Below the pieces are notes generated by a model that was given only the letters and a program-made list of their open reading frames with translations, did no database searches and had not been told where the DNA came from. From Actinomycetota bacterium (lineage in GTDB: Bacteria > Actinomycetota > Acidimicrobiia > Acidimicrobiales > Acidimicrobilacustridaceae), in NCBI GenBank assembly GCA_016185305.1, contig JACPNV010000090.1:34132-98131 (forward strand): 64,000 nucleotides of DNA. Direction: 5' to 3'. Both the position numbers and the translations under genes were made by a program. Of the stretch, positions 54,956 to 63,749 are shown piece by piece (the stretch's first letter is position 1; each line of letters opens with the position of its first letter).

Positions 54956-56251
54956 TCAACCGGCGTTCGAATGGTTGGGGGCGACGAACGTACGTCCGCT
55001 CCCCCGGTTCACCCGGCCTCGCGGCACCAGCGAGTCGGGTGCCAACCCATCGCCCGCGCTGTCGAGCTCGAACCAGAACGTGCAGCCGCCACCTTCGCGA
55101 TGGGCAACATCGAGCCGCCCACCCATCGCTTCGATGAGCCGCCGCGACAGAGGCAAGGCCAGACTCGTGCCCTCCATCCCTTGCCGCTCGGTGCCGAGCC
55201 GGTCGAAAGGAACGAACAGCCGCTCCCACGACGATTCGTCGACGCCCAGGCCGGTGTCGCTGATCTCGACCCGGAGCGCGGAGCCCGAACGGCTGCAGAC
55301 GACGTCGATCGATCCGCCGGGGTGGTTGTACTTCACGGCGTTGACCAAGAGGTTGAGCACGACCTGCCGGAGCCGCTGGCGATCGGCGAGCACCGGAAGG
55401 GCCGCGAGCAGACCGAGCGACGCGGTGATGGTGACCGACTTGGCTTCGGCCATCGGCTCGACCAGCGCGATCGCCTCGCTCAGCACCTGTGACACGACGA
55501 CAGGTTCTGTCGTGACCGCCAATGTGCCGGAGTCGATGCCTGACATGTCGAGGATGTCGTTGATCAGGTCGAGCAGATGGCCGCCCGCCTCCAGAATCCT
55601 TTCGACGCTCTCGTGGTCGTCCTCGTCGAGATCGGCCATCCCGAGGAGTTGCGCGAAGCCGAGCACGGCGTTCAACGGCGTGCGCAACTCGTGGCTCACG
55701 CGCGAGAGGAACTCGCTCTTCGCCTGGCTTGCGCGGTTGGCGCGCTCGGTTTCGCGGCGCAGCTCCGCTTCGGCCGCCCGGAGGTGGGTCACGTCGAGCA
55801 GGTAGCCGATGGCGCGGCTCGCGGCGCCGGCGCTGATCTCGGTCGCGTGATCGACGCAGAGCACTGCGCTCACCCATCGACACTCGTCCCGACTGTTGAA
55901 CATCCTGAACTCCAGCTCGAGCTGCAGGCCCCCGCCGTCGAGGCCCGTCCGCAAAGCGGCGCGGCACTGCTCGAGATCTTCGGGATGGACCTTTGAGAGC
56001 CACCTGTTCGGCGGTCCGGTCAGCTCGGTCGGGTGGTAGCCGAAGAGCCATTGGACGTTGGGGCTGATGTAGGTGAGTCGCAGCCCGTCGCCAACCAGAC
56101 CCTCGACGATCACAACCGGGCTCGACGCCACGAGGTGCTCGACGACCTCATCGGCGCGGTCCTGATCATGTGCGGAGATGGATTCGGCGCGCACGGTCCA
56201 ACGTTTCGACCGTCGCGGCCGAGCTGCAATCCCTCGCGGTGACGTTTTCAT
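54956..56251 (-). CDS. PAS-domain sensor histidine kinase
   Basis: This 431-residue soluble hybrid-type kinase has a PAS domain at about 45-155 (LTYISPNVQWLFGYHPTEL, RWLSKVHPEDLEQC). HisKA holds phospho-acceptor His187 (SRVSHELRTPLN). The ATPase domain has N-box NLLVNAVKYN, G1 DTGLGV and the G2-like GTSLAL. The tail ends at GRTFVAPNHSNAG with no membrane segment, so it senses a cytoplasmic signal. No response regulator lies next to it. Confidence 0.92.
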   Translation of the reverse strand: MKTSPRGIAARPRRSKRWTVRAESISAHDQDRADEVVEHLVASSPVVIVEGLVGDGLRLTYISPNVQWLFGYHPTELTGPPNRWLSKVHPEDLEQCRAALRTGLDGGGLQLELEFRMFNSRDECRWVSAVLCVDHATEISAGAASRAIGYLLDVTHLRAAEAELRRETERANRASQAKSEFLSRVSHELRTPLNAVLGFAQLLGMADLDEDDHESVERILEAGGHLLDLINDILDMSGIDSGTLAVTTEPVVVSQVLSEAIALVEPMAEAKSVTITASLGLLAALPVLADRQRLRQVVLNLLVNAVKYNHPGGSIDVVCSRSGSALRVEISDTGLGVDESSWERLFVPFDRLGTERQGMEGTSLALPLSRRLIEAMGGRLDVAHREGGGCTFWFELDSAGDGLAPDSLVPRGRVNRGSGRTFVAPNHSNAG

Positions 56252-56397
56252 TCACCCAAACGAGTGACCGGCCCGATGATGTCGACTGCCCGCGTCATCG
56301 AAGCCGAACCGGGGTGCGAACGATCTCCTCTTTGACCAATTGAGCGTGTCGGCCGAGTCCAACAGCGACACCCTCGTCGACCTCGATCGCCCGAGGA

Positions 56398-56691
56398 TCA
56401 TTGAACGGCGCGGGTGATGAAGTCGTTGGCCCAGGCGACGGCGTCGTCGACGTGTTCGATCACGTCGAGCCCGTCGGCGGCTTCTGCGCAGAGGGTGTCC
56501 CAGCGTTCGTAGGCGACGACCGACGGTGGCCACGGCTGGCTTCGCCGAGGCGCGAACAGGCGTTGCGCGGGGGCATGCAGCGCGGCGTAGCCGATGTCTT
56601 CTTCCTGTCCTTCCTTGGTAGGCAAGGCGCGCCGCTGGATGACCTCGATCTCGGCGGGCAACTGGGGGCGGGCCCGCTTCGGGGTGCTCAC
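56398..56691 (-). CDS. Small protein, unknown
   Basis: This is a 97-residue protein from GTG 56691. A basic N-terminus (STPKRARPQLPAEIEVIQRRALPTKEGQEED) is followed by a Trp-containing core (SQPWPPSVVAYERWDTLCAEAADGLDVIEHVDDAVAWANDFITRAV, quoted in part). The periodicity suggests two helices. No family is known to me. It sits between the PAS kinase (146 bp gap) and the divergent micro-gene at 56883. Confidence 0.55.
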   Translation of the reverse strand: MSTPKRARPQLPAEIEVIQRRALPTKEGQEEDIGYAALHAPAQRLFAPRRSQPWPPSVVAYERWDTLCAEAADGLDVIEHVDDAVAWANDFITRAVQ

Positions 56692-56882
56692 TCACACCAA
56701 CCCGCGGCCGTTCCGGCTGGGGGCCCGGCGGCTGTTGCCTGGTCGACCACCCGCCGAGCGCATTTCGCGCTGTCACAACGCGGACCATCACGGGCCGCGT
56801 GGCACGCTTGACGAGGCCGCGGCGAGCCGGGTCAGCTCGGCGATACGTGCGCAGCGCTGAGTACCGAGCGTGGAGGTGCCCC

Positions 56883-57079
56883 ATGGCCGACAGCGCGAGC
56901 AGCGCCGTGATCGAATCTCTGGCCGACAAGCTCTCGGGTTTCAGCGAGAGCCTTTCACCCGACGAGCGCGAGGTGCTCGAGCGCTTCTTCCTGCAGCCGC
57001 TCCAACCCGACGTAGAGGGCTTCAGCGCCCCATCTTCGAATACGCCCTTCGCCGCCTCGTCGACGAGATGCCGCCGTGA
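56883..57079 (+). pseudogene. Small leader-like protein with an apparent frameshift
   Basis: GGAGGTG precedes ATG 56883. The first 46 residues (SLADKLSGFSESLSPDEREVL then ERFF) look protein-like and resemble helical leaders of small secreted peptides. Near 57021 the frame turns Ser/Arg-rich, while the +2 frame continues QRPIFEYALRRLVDEMPP to TGA 57077-57079. One base change restores a 65-residue protein. This is either a real frameshift or a base error. Confidence 0.4.
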
Positions 57080-57271
57080 CTTGTTCCGCAGCCGAGCAGG
57101 TCCATCGGCTCATTCGCACCGGGTTCGGGCGGTCGCTGTCTCCCCGGCAGAGAGAACGAGCGGTCCTCAGTCGTCGACCTTCGTAGGATCGCCGGGCCGC
57201 GGCGGCGCGACCGGTGGGCGACCCGTTGCCCAAGGCGCAGCCAAGGCCAACGGGCCGCCCTACTCACACCG

Positions 57272-57445
57272 TCACACCTTCGGGACGCACACGAGCTCGT
57301 CCATGCTGCCGTCGGGCAGGCAGTACAGCGTCATCCGGTCGTTTCGCTTCCTCGGCCGCCTCGACCGCTGGATCTCCGGTGCGCCGGTGGGAACCGGATG
57401 GTTCATCAAGCTGAAGGAGTACATCGGCTGTTCCTCTCTGGTCAT
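57272..57445 (-). CDS. Small cysteine peptide, tandem copy B
   Basis: This is a 50-residue peptide from ATG 57424 (GAGAGGAA 9 nt upstream). The alternative ATG 57445 overlaps the stop of copy A (ATGA) and adds MTREEQP. It starts MYSFSLMNHPVPTG, has an Arg/Lys-rich middle and ends YCLPDGSMDELVCVPKV. Its C-x(3)-DGS-x(4)-C ending parallels copy A. No signal peptide. The two Cys could bind a metal or be a modified site; function unknown. Confidence 0.5.
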   Translation of the reverse strand: MTREEQPMYSFSLMNHPVPTGAPEIQRSRRPRKRNDRMTLYCLPDGSMDELVCVPKV

Positions 57446-57591
57446 CGGCCGGTACGGCTCGGCTTGGGGACAGGAGCACGTCGGCATTTGAGCGAGCCGT
57501 CGCGGTTCTCGACACAGATCCACACGTCGCCTTCCCGGAACAACGGGTTGCCGGGATGACGAGGTGCAGGGGACGGCCTGAGCTGGTACAT
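57442..57591 (-). CDS. Small cysteine peptide, tandem copy A
   Basis: This is a 49-residue peptide from ATG 57591 (AAAGGAA upstream). MYQLRPSPAPRHPGNPLF leads to DVWICVENRDGSLKCRRAP, with C-x(4)-DGS-x(2)-C like copy B, and a basic Pro tail. The stop overlaps the alternative start of copy B, indicating a two-gene translationally coupled unit. Such short genes are often missed. Candidates are metal-binding micro-proteins or modified peptide precursors; no modifying enzyme lies next to it. Confidence 0.5.
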   Translation of the reverse strand: MYQLRPSPAPRHPGNPLFREGDVWICVENRDGSLKCRRAPVPKPSRTGR

Positions 57592-57692
57592 GGGGATTTC
57601 CTTTCGGTTGGCCGACGGCTTACGACGTCGGAGGTGGTTGGTGATCATCCAAGTTGTCGGCGCCACGTCTTCAAGATCTCCAAAGGAGCGGT

Positions 57693-59159
57693 TCAGGCCG
57701 ACTCGGTTGGGCCGATGTCGGGCCCGGCGCCGGCGACACGGGGCCGGCCGCCCAGGTCGCGAAGGAGGCCGGCCGTGGGCTCGCCGGCGTCCCGCGCCCG
57801 ACTTCCGGCGAGGGTGCCGTAGTCCGGGCGGGCCGGGCTGACGAACTGCGGCTCGGCGAGCAGGTTCCGCGCGCCGCGCCCGCTTCGTTCAAGCGCGGTG
57901 AGTCCCGCCGGGCTCGTGTCGTACAACGTTCCGTCGGAGAGATCGAGCAGCTTGGCTCCGCCGTCCGCGAACATCGAGTTGCGAATGGAAACGTCGGCCG
58001 TCGCCGGCGCGAACAAGCCGCCGGTGGCGTTCTGCCAGAAGATGCTGTTGACGATCTCGATGCGCATGCCCGGTTCGTTCGGGCTGTCGTAGCCCCACCA
58101 ACCCACGTATTGGGTGTCACCGGGCTGGCCGTGGTGGGCGATGAGCGTGTGGAGATACCGGTAACGGCCGGCCCGGTCACCCACCAGCGAGGCATCGGCG
58201 CCCGTGCCGTCGACCACCGTGTCGATGACATCGCCGCCGCGCCACAGTTTCACGCCGTTCCGTTGCGCATCCAACACGCGCGCGCCGAACACGACGACGT
58301 CATCGGCCTTGGTGTCGATGCCGTCGGCGCCCGCGTTCTTCATCGTGGAGTCGACGACGGCGATCTGGCGTCCCTCCTCGATGGCGAACGTGTCGGCGCC
58401 GCTGCCCCCCGACTGGGTCCGGCCGGTGATGGTGGTCCGCTCGATCCACCAGTGTGCACAGGGTCCGGCATTGCACGAGACGCCCACATCGGTGCCGCTG
58501 ACCTGTACCCCAAGTAGCAAGAGCCCATCGACCGTCGGTGGGTCGTTGGGCTCGCCACGGTTGTCGCCATACGCGACGATCCCGTCCCGCTGCGGGCCGG
58601 TCATGTCCTCGATCCCTACGTCTTGGATGGTGACTCGGCGCTGGGTGGCGCCACCGGCTGCGTTGAGACTGATCGCCGCCTCGAATCCACGCAGCGTGAT
58701 GCCTTCGATCACCGTGTCGTCGCCGGTGATCTCGATGCCGTACTTCTGGTTGAGAGCGGATCGCAACACGACGGGACCACCGGAAGCAACCACGCAGAGG
58801 TTCGGTGTCGACCACGTCAACGCGGTGGGTTCACCAGCACTCTCCACGTAGGTTCCAGCGGCAACCCGTATCGTTGTTCCCGGCGCCGCCGCGTTCATGG
58901 CCGCGGCGATGGACTGGCCGTTGGCAACGTCGACGACCGTCCGGTTGTCGGCGCACGCCTCCGCCGCCGGTCGGGCGAACTGGGCGATCTCCAGTGGGAC
59001 GAAGGTCGGCGGCAGCGGCCGCGGTCCGGTGGTGCCCGGTGGCGGAACGGTCGTCGTCGGCGTCGGTCCGGGCGGCACGCTGCACGCCGCGGCCGCCGCC
59101 AGGGTGGTTGCGGCGAGAATCGTGAGGGCCCTCCGCCCTCTCGGCGGCGAGGTGTGCAT
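57693..59159 (-). CDS. Beta-helix lipoprotein
   Basis: This 488-residue exported lipoprotein starts at ATG 59159 (AAAGGA upstream) with a lipobox TLAAAAAC (Cys26). After a Pro/Thr linker, repeated strands (TTIRVAAGTYVES, VTIQDVGIEDMTG, RTTITGRTQ, DSTMKNAGADGIDTKADDVVVFG, NSIFWQNATGG) form a right-handed parallel beta-helix as in pectate-lyase-like and surface glycan-binding proteins. No catalytic set is evident, so it may bind rather than cleave polysaccharide. Cysteines pair within the helix (SCNAGPC). Confidence 0.82.
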   Translation of the reverse strand: MHTSPPRGRRALTILAATTLAAAAACSVPPGPTPTTTVPPPGTTGPRPLPPTFVPLEIAQFARPAAEACADNRTVVDVANGQSIAAAMNAAAPGTTIRVAAGTYVESAGEPTALTWSTPNLCVVASGGPVVLRSALNQKYGIEITGDDTVIEGITLRGFEAAISLNAAGGATQRRVTIQDVGIEDMTGPQRDGIVAYGDNRGEPNDPPTVDGLLLLGVQVSGTDVGVSCNAGPCAHWWIERTTITGRTQSGGSGADTFAIEEGRQIAVVDSTMKNAGADGIDTKADDVVVFGARVLDAQRNGVKLWRGGDVIDTVVDGTGADASLVGDRAGRYRYLHTLIAHHGQPGDTQYVGWWGYDSPNEPGMRIEIVNSIFWQNATGGLFAPATADVSIRNSMFADGGAKLLDLSDGTLYDTSPAGLTALERSGRGARNLLAEPQFVSPARPDYGTLAGSRARDAGEPTAGLLRDLGGRPRVAGAGPDIGPTESA

Positions 59160-59278
59160 GTGTCGGTCCTTTCGTCGAGCGCGGCGGGAGCGGCGCCGAT
59201 CCAAGCAACGGCACACCGCTTCAGAACAACTTCAGCAGCACCTCGAGGAGTAGCCGCCGCTCGCAAGCCGAGTGCTAG

Positions 59279-60607
59279 CTAGCAGGTGGTTCCGTCCCAG
59301 CCGTCCGGCGCCTGGCCCGCCAAGACGATGCGAGTCGCGCCGAGGTCCAGCCAGCCTCGCGGCCCGAGCCGACCCGGCCGGTCGAGCCGAACGCCGTTTA
59401 GAAACGTGCCGTTGCTCGAGCCGAGGTCCTCGACCCCCACCGATCCATCGCCCGACGGCCCCAGCCGCGCATGCGGGCGCGACAGCTCGGGGTCGGCGAG
59501 CACGAGATCGGCGGCGGCCCGTCCGACAGTCGTCGGGCGCTTGAGCTCGAACGTCCGTGGCGGGCGACCGGGCTCCCGAATGAGCAACACGGTGGCGAGT
59601 GCTCGCCGCGCCGCCACGTTCGTTGCGATACCGGTCTGAGCGCCCGGCGATCCGGCTGGCGCGCCGTCGCTGCCGTCGTCGCCGAGACCGCCGGCATCGT
59701 TCGGCGTGACACGAAAGGATGCTCGAACCGGGAAGGTGCTGTCGCGCAGGGCCTCGTCGTCACCGAACTCGAGAGCCGCGGCATACAGCGCATCACCCAG
59801 AGCCGCCGCGTCGTCGAACCTCTCGCTGGCGCGGCGCGCCCGGGCACGGTCAACGACCGCGGCCACGGCAATCGAAGCGTGCGGCCATGCCACCGATAGA
59901 GGCAGGGGCTCGCGGTTGACCCGTTCGACGAGCACCTCGAGGGGATCGGCGGTCTCCGACGCGGGCGCCCACACGGATCGGCCACTCAACAACTCGAACA
60001 GGATGACCCCGACGGCGTAGACGTCGGTCGCGGCAGTAGCAGGCTCACCGAGGATCTGCTCGGGCGCCATGTACGACGGCGTGCCGAGCAGCGTGCCGGC
60101 GGCGGTGAGGTTGGTCCGGCCGGCGAGGGATCGGGCCAGACCGAAGTCGACGATCTTCGCCACGTTGTGATCGTCGAGCAAGACGTTCTGGGGCTTGACA
60201 TCGCGGTGAACGACACCCCGGTCGTGTGCATGGCGAAGTCCGGCGCACATGGCCAAACCAACAGAAGCGCTCTCGAGGGTCGTGGGCGGATGGGTCGAGA
60301 CGCGCGAGCCAAGGTCACCGCCTCCCAAGAGCTCTGTGATGATGAAGCACCTGCCCTCCACGACGACGAACTCGTGTAGGGCGACGATGTGAGGATCCGA
60401 GAGCGACGCCAACACGCGGGCCTCGCGCTCGAACCTTTGCCGCACCTCGTCGTCGCCGGTGGCGTCCGATCGAAGTTGCTTGATGGCTACCGCCACGTTG
60501 TTGTCGCGGCGGCGGCCTCGCCACACGACACCCCATGTGCCCTGACCGATGACACCGTCGATCTCGTACGCCCGCAGCGCGGCGCGAACCTCTCGAATAC
60601 CGCTCAC
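59279..60607 (-). CDS. Ser/Thr protein kinase with C-terminal FHA domain
   Basis: This is a 442-residue cytoplasmic kinase from GTG 60607. Kinase motifs: Gly loop GQGTWGVV, Lys43, Glu62, HRD at 134-136 with Asn141, DFG at 154-156, APE at 181-183. There is no membrane segment. The C-terminal FHA domain (about 345-430: TTVGRAAADLVLADPELSRPHARL, DLGSSNGTFLNG) should recognise phospho-Thr, probably from a partner kinase. It is divergent from the SARP-FHA gene across 78 bp, and a longer upstream frame covers that promoter and is not used. Confidence 0.9.
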   Translation of the reverse strand: MSGIREVRAALRAYEIDGVIGQGTWGVVWRGRRRDNNVAVAIKQLRSDATGDDEVRQRFEREARVLASLSDPHIVALHEFVVVEGRCFIITELLGGGDLGSRVSTHPPTTLESASVGLAMCAGLRHAHDRGVVHRDVKPQNVLLDDHNVAKIVDFGLARSLAGRTNLTAAGTLLGTPSYMAPEQILGEPATAATDVYAVGVILFELLSGRSVWAPASETADPLEVLVERVNREPLPLSVAWPHASIAVAAVVDRARARRASERFDDAAALGDALYAAALEFGDDEALRDSTFPVRASFRVTPNDAGGLGDDGSDGAPAGSPGAQTGIATNVAARRALATVLLIREPGRPPRTFELKRPTTVGRAAADLVLADPELSRPHARLGPSGDGSVGVEDLGSSNGTFLNGVRLDRPGRLGPRGWLDLGATRIVLAGQAPDGWDGTTC

Positions 60608-60685
60608 CGCTCGCTCCACTCCGGTACGTTGGCGACACGGCACGGGCCCTGTACCGGCGGACGGGGCGGGCAGCGGAGGCGAGTC

Positions 60686-61810
60686 GTGGCGAAGATCCAG
60701 TTCAAGGTGCTCGGTCCGGTCGAGGTTCTCCGCGATGGTACGGCGCTGCCCCTCGGCGGTCCGAAGCAACGATCGGTGCTGGCCGTCCTGGTCATCAGCG
60801 CCAACGTCGTCGTCCCCACTTCGCGATTGGTCGACGCCGTCTGGGGCGACGACGCCCACGCACGCGCCCCCAGCACGCTCCAGGTGTACGTCGCCAACCT
60901 TCGGAAGGTACTCGAGCCCGGTGTTTCTGCCCGCGACGGGTTCCATGTGCTGCTTACGCAAGCCCCGGGTTACAAGCTCGTCGCCGCACCCGACGCCGTC
61001 GATCTACTCGAGTTCGAGGGTCTCGTCGCCGATGGCCGTCGGGCGCTGGCGGCGTCACAACCCGAGCACGCGAGCGCCCGGTTGCGACAGGCGCTCGACC
61101 TCTGGCGCGGCGAGCCCCTCGCCGACCTGCGCGCCGGCGACATCGCCGTCGGCGAGACGACCCGTTTGCAAGAGCTGCGGGTGGGCGCCCTGGCTGACCG
61201 GGTCGAGGCCGACCTGGGCTGTGGCCGCCACGACGCTGTGGTCGGCGAGCTGGAAGCGCTCGTTGCCCGCCACCCGTTCCATGAACGACTACGGGGCTTG
61301 CAGATGCTGGCGCTGTACCGAAGCGGTCGGCAGGCCGATGCCCTTCGCGCCTATGAGGACGCGCGCTCGTTCCTGGTCGACGAGCTGGGCATCGACCCGA
61401 GCGCGCCGCTGCGTGAGCTCGAAGGAGCCATCCTCCGGCAAGATCCGGCGCTCGATGCCGTGCCCGGTGCCCGCTCGGCCCAGGATGAGCAGATGCTGGT
61501 TCCCACCCGCCGGGTTGCGCCGGGCGACAGCGGTCTCGGCACTCTCACGTTGCCCGGCGGAACCAAGTACCTCCTCGGCAGCGCGCCCTGCACGATCGGC
61601 AGGGTGAGCGAGTGCAGCCTCACGATCGTCGACCCCGACGTCAGCCGTCGCCACGCGGTGATCCGGCCGGTCGATGGCGGTCACGCCGTGACCGATCTCG
61701 GGTCGACCAACGGCACGGTGGTGAACGGCACCGCCATCACGTCGCACGCGCTGGCGCCGGGTGACGAGATCTTGCTCGGGTCGACGGTCCTGCGGTACGA
61801 CTCGGTCTGA
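60686..61810 (+). CDS. SARP/BTAD transcription factor with FHA domain
   Basis: This 374-residue AfsR/EmbR-type regulator has a winged-helix domain (1-95: VLGPVEVLRDGTALPLGGPKQRSVLAVLV). A bacterial transcription-activator domain (about 100-245: FERLRGLQMLALYRSGRQADALRAYEDARSFL-type repeats) follows, then an FHA domain (about 290-370: CTIGRVSECSLTIVDPDVSRRHAVI, DLGSTNGTVVNG). In mycobacteria EmbR is bound through FHA by a phosphorylated kinase; the two neighbouring kinases are natural partners. GTG 60686 follows GGAGG; the upstream frame is out-of-phase kinase sequence. Confidence 0.9.
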   Translation: MAKIQFKVLGPVEVLRDGTALPLGGPKQRSVLAVLVISANVVVPTSRLVDAVWGDDAHARAPSTLQVYVANLRKVLEPGVSARDGFHVLLTQAPGYKLVAAPDAVDLLEFEGLVADGRRALAASQPEHASARLRQALDLWRGEPLADLRAGDIAVGETTRLQELRVGALADRVEADLGCGRHDAVVGELEALVARHPFHERLRGLQMLALYRSGRQADALRAYEDARSFLVDELGIDPSAPLRELEGAILRQDPALDAVPGARSAQDEQMLVPTRRVAPGDSGLGTLTLPGGTKYLLGSAPCTIGRVSECSLTIVDPDVSRRHAVIRPVDGGHAVTDLGSTNGTVVNGTAITSHALAPGDEILLGSTVLRYDSV

Positions 61811-61837
61811 GCACACGCCTCTTGTAGGTTGCTACCG

Positions 61838-63370
61838 ATGCAGCAGTGGGAGGGCGGCACCCGATTCGCCGGTCTGGTGATCGAGGCGCCTCTCGGTCGG
61901 GGCGGCATGAGCGTGCTCTACCGAGCCGTCGATCCCCGGCTCGACCGCTCGGTCGCGCTGAAGGTCATCTCTCCCGAGCTCTCCGACGACCCCGACTTCC
62001 GAACGCGTTTCGCCGACGAGGCGCGCTCGGCGTCGGCGGTCGAGCATCCCCACATCGTGCCCATCTACTCCTTCGGGGAAGACTCGGGGTGTCTCTACCT
62101 CGCGATGCGACTGATCAACGGGCGCGACCTGGCGAGCATCATCGGTTCCGATGGCCCGTTGGAACTGACCCGGGTCGACCGGTTGCTCGGTCAGGTTGCG
62201 GACGCACTCGACGCCGTGCACCAGGCTGGCATGGTGCACCGCGACGTGAAACCGGCCAACGTCCTCGTGGCGGAACGAGATAGAGCCGACGGGCCTTCCG
62301 AGTTCGTGTACCTGACCGATTTCGGCCTCACGCGCAGTGCTCGTTCCTCCCAGCTCACCAAGGCCGGCGACTTCGTGGGCACCGTCGACTACGCGTCGCC
62401 CGAGCAGCTGCGCGGCGGCGAGGTCACCGCCGCTTCCGACGTGTACTCCTTCGCCGTGATGCTGCATGAGGCGGTCACCGGCCATCGTCCGTTTACTCGA
62501 GACTCCGACACCGCGGTGATGTACGCACAGGCCTTCGAGCCCCCACCTTTGGTGTCGTGGCTGCGCCCGGGTCTACCCGCCGGCCTCGACGCTGTCGTGT
62601 GTTCGGGGCTGGCCAAGGCCCCGGCCGATCGGTACCCGTCATGCGGCGCACTCATGGTCGCATACCGGGACGCGATCGCCGGCGCGCCGGTCGAGCTGTC
62701 CTCCGCCGGCTCGCCCACCATCGTCCGGGAACGCGATCACGCGATCGAAGCGGCGCCGACCGTCGCCCCGCGCGGCCGGGACGAGCCGGTCGCCGAACGC
62801 CGCAGGGGGCGGGCAGTCGCCGTCGTGGTGGCAACTTTCGCGCTCGTCGCCGTCGTGATCGCCGGCTCCGTCGAGTTGCTGACCCGCCGCTCAGACCCCA
62901 GCCAGGCGTCACCAGACAACCGGCCGGCGTTCACGGCCGCCGTACCGCAGGGGCCTGTCTCCGAGGCCGGCCCGGTGACGAGCGTCGATGGCGTCGAGGT
63001 GCGACGGCAACTCGACGTGGACCCCGCACGGCCGACCGAGCTCGACATGACGATCAGCTTCCGCAACACGACGAGCTCCACGGTTCGCGTCGAGCATGTT
63101 GAGGTCATCGACAAGGACCAGATCAGCGACGTCACCAACATGACCATCCGTACCGAGGGTGTCACGGTCGTCGAACCAGACCCGGTGATCTCGTGGACGA
63201 CGACCATCCCTCCCGGTGGCACGGCCCGGCTTCAGTACTCGAGCGCCATCATCCCCCCGTTCGACGCGCAGAGCGCTTTCGCCATCCTCGATGCCCAGTC
63301 AACCGCCGAGCGATCTTGGTTCGATGCCCGTCCAGACCAAGGCGCCGCTACCAGGGTTCGGCCGCCGTGA
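61838..63370 (+). CDS. Transmembrane Ser/Thr protein kinase
   Basis: This 510-residue PknB-type kinase has a catalytic domain at 8-280 (Lys42, Glu61, HRD 134-136, Asn141, DFG 161-163, SPE 187-189), juxtamembrane Arg-rich loop and a helix at about 326-348. The outside domain (about 370-505) is a beta-sandwich-like fold without PASTA repeats, so the ligand is not muropeptide by analogy. ATG 61838 rather than TTG 61829 is chosen because TAGGTT (61825-61830) ends 7 nt upstream. It likely phosphorylates the upstream SARP-FHA factor. Confidence 0.92.
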   Translation: MQQWEGGTRFAGLVIEAPLGRGGMSVLYRAVDPRLDRSVALKVISPELSDDPDFRTRFADEARSASAVEHPHIVPIYSFGEDSGCLYLAMRLINGRDLASIIGSDGPLELTRVDRLLGQVADALDAVHQAGMVHRDVKPANVLVAERDRADGPSEFVYLTDFGLTRSARSSQLTKAGDFVGTVDYASPEQLRGGEVTAASDVYSFAVMLHEAVTGHRPFTRDSDTAVMYAQAFEPPPLVSWLRPGLPAGLDAVVCSGLAKAPADRYPSCGALMVAYRDAIAGAPVELSSAGSPTIVRERDHAIEAAPTVAPRGRDEPVAERRRGRAVAVVVATFALVAVVIAGSVELLTRRSDPSQASPDNRPAFTAAVPQGPVSEAGPVTSVDGVEVRRQLDVDPARPTELDMTISFRNTTSSTVRVEHVEVIDKDQISDVTNMTIRTEGVTVVEPDPVISWTTTIPPGGTARLQYSSAIIPPFDAQSAFAILDAQSTAERSWFDARPDQGAATRVRPP

Positions 63371-63513
63371 ACCGGTGGCGGCCACGCGAAGATACAGAAC
63401 AGCGCGGCTGCCGGCCACGCCTGAAGCGCGCTTGAAGGGGCCAGAAGCGGCTCGTGGCTTCATTGATCCAGCGACGGCAATCCCGCCGGCGCCCACCCAA
63501 AAGGAGCCCTTCC

Positions 63514-63658
63514 ATGATCCGTCGCACGCACCTCGCCGCCACCAACCCGATGGCCTTCCCCCCCCGTGAGCGTCGATCCCCCGTCTCCCGCCCAGCGCAA
63601 GTTCCGCCGCGGATCACGCAACGCCGACGGCAGCTATGTCTGGGTCCTTGCGACCTGA
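63514..63658 (+). pseudogene. Micro-gene broken at a C8 tract
   Basis: AAAAGGAG precedes ATG 63514, which opens MIRRTHLAATNPMAFPP. At the eight-C run (63558-63565) the frame becomes Arg-rich. Skipping one base gives VSVDPPSPAQRKFRRGSRNADGSYVWVLAT to TGA 63656-63658 (only partly quoted). The repaired 48-residue peptide has the size and DGS motif of the tandem peptides at 57272-57591. This is a phase-variable tract, a decayed copy or a read error. Confidence 0.35.
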
Positions 63659-63749
63659 CTCCCCCGGTGAAGTACTTGTCGAGGGCGGCTTCGAGCTGTG
63701 GCAGGTGCCAGACCGAGGACCATTCGGCTTCGTGCAGCTCGATGGGCAT
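63654..63749 (-). other. Possible broken small gene
   Basis: GGGGAAG precedes ATG 63749 on the minus strand. Thirty-two codons read MPIELHEAEWSSVWHLPQLE and on to an end at ...FTGGVR, protein-like. The frame then runs antisense to the plus-strand micro-gene and looks non-coding, so any real product has lost its 3' end. Confidence 0.25.
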
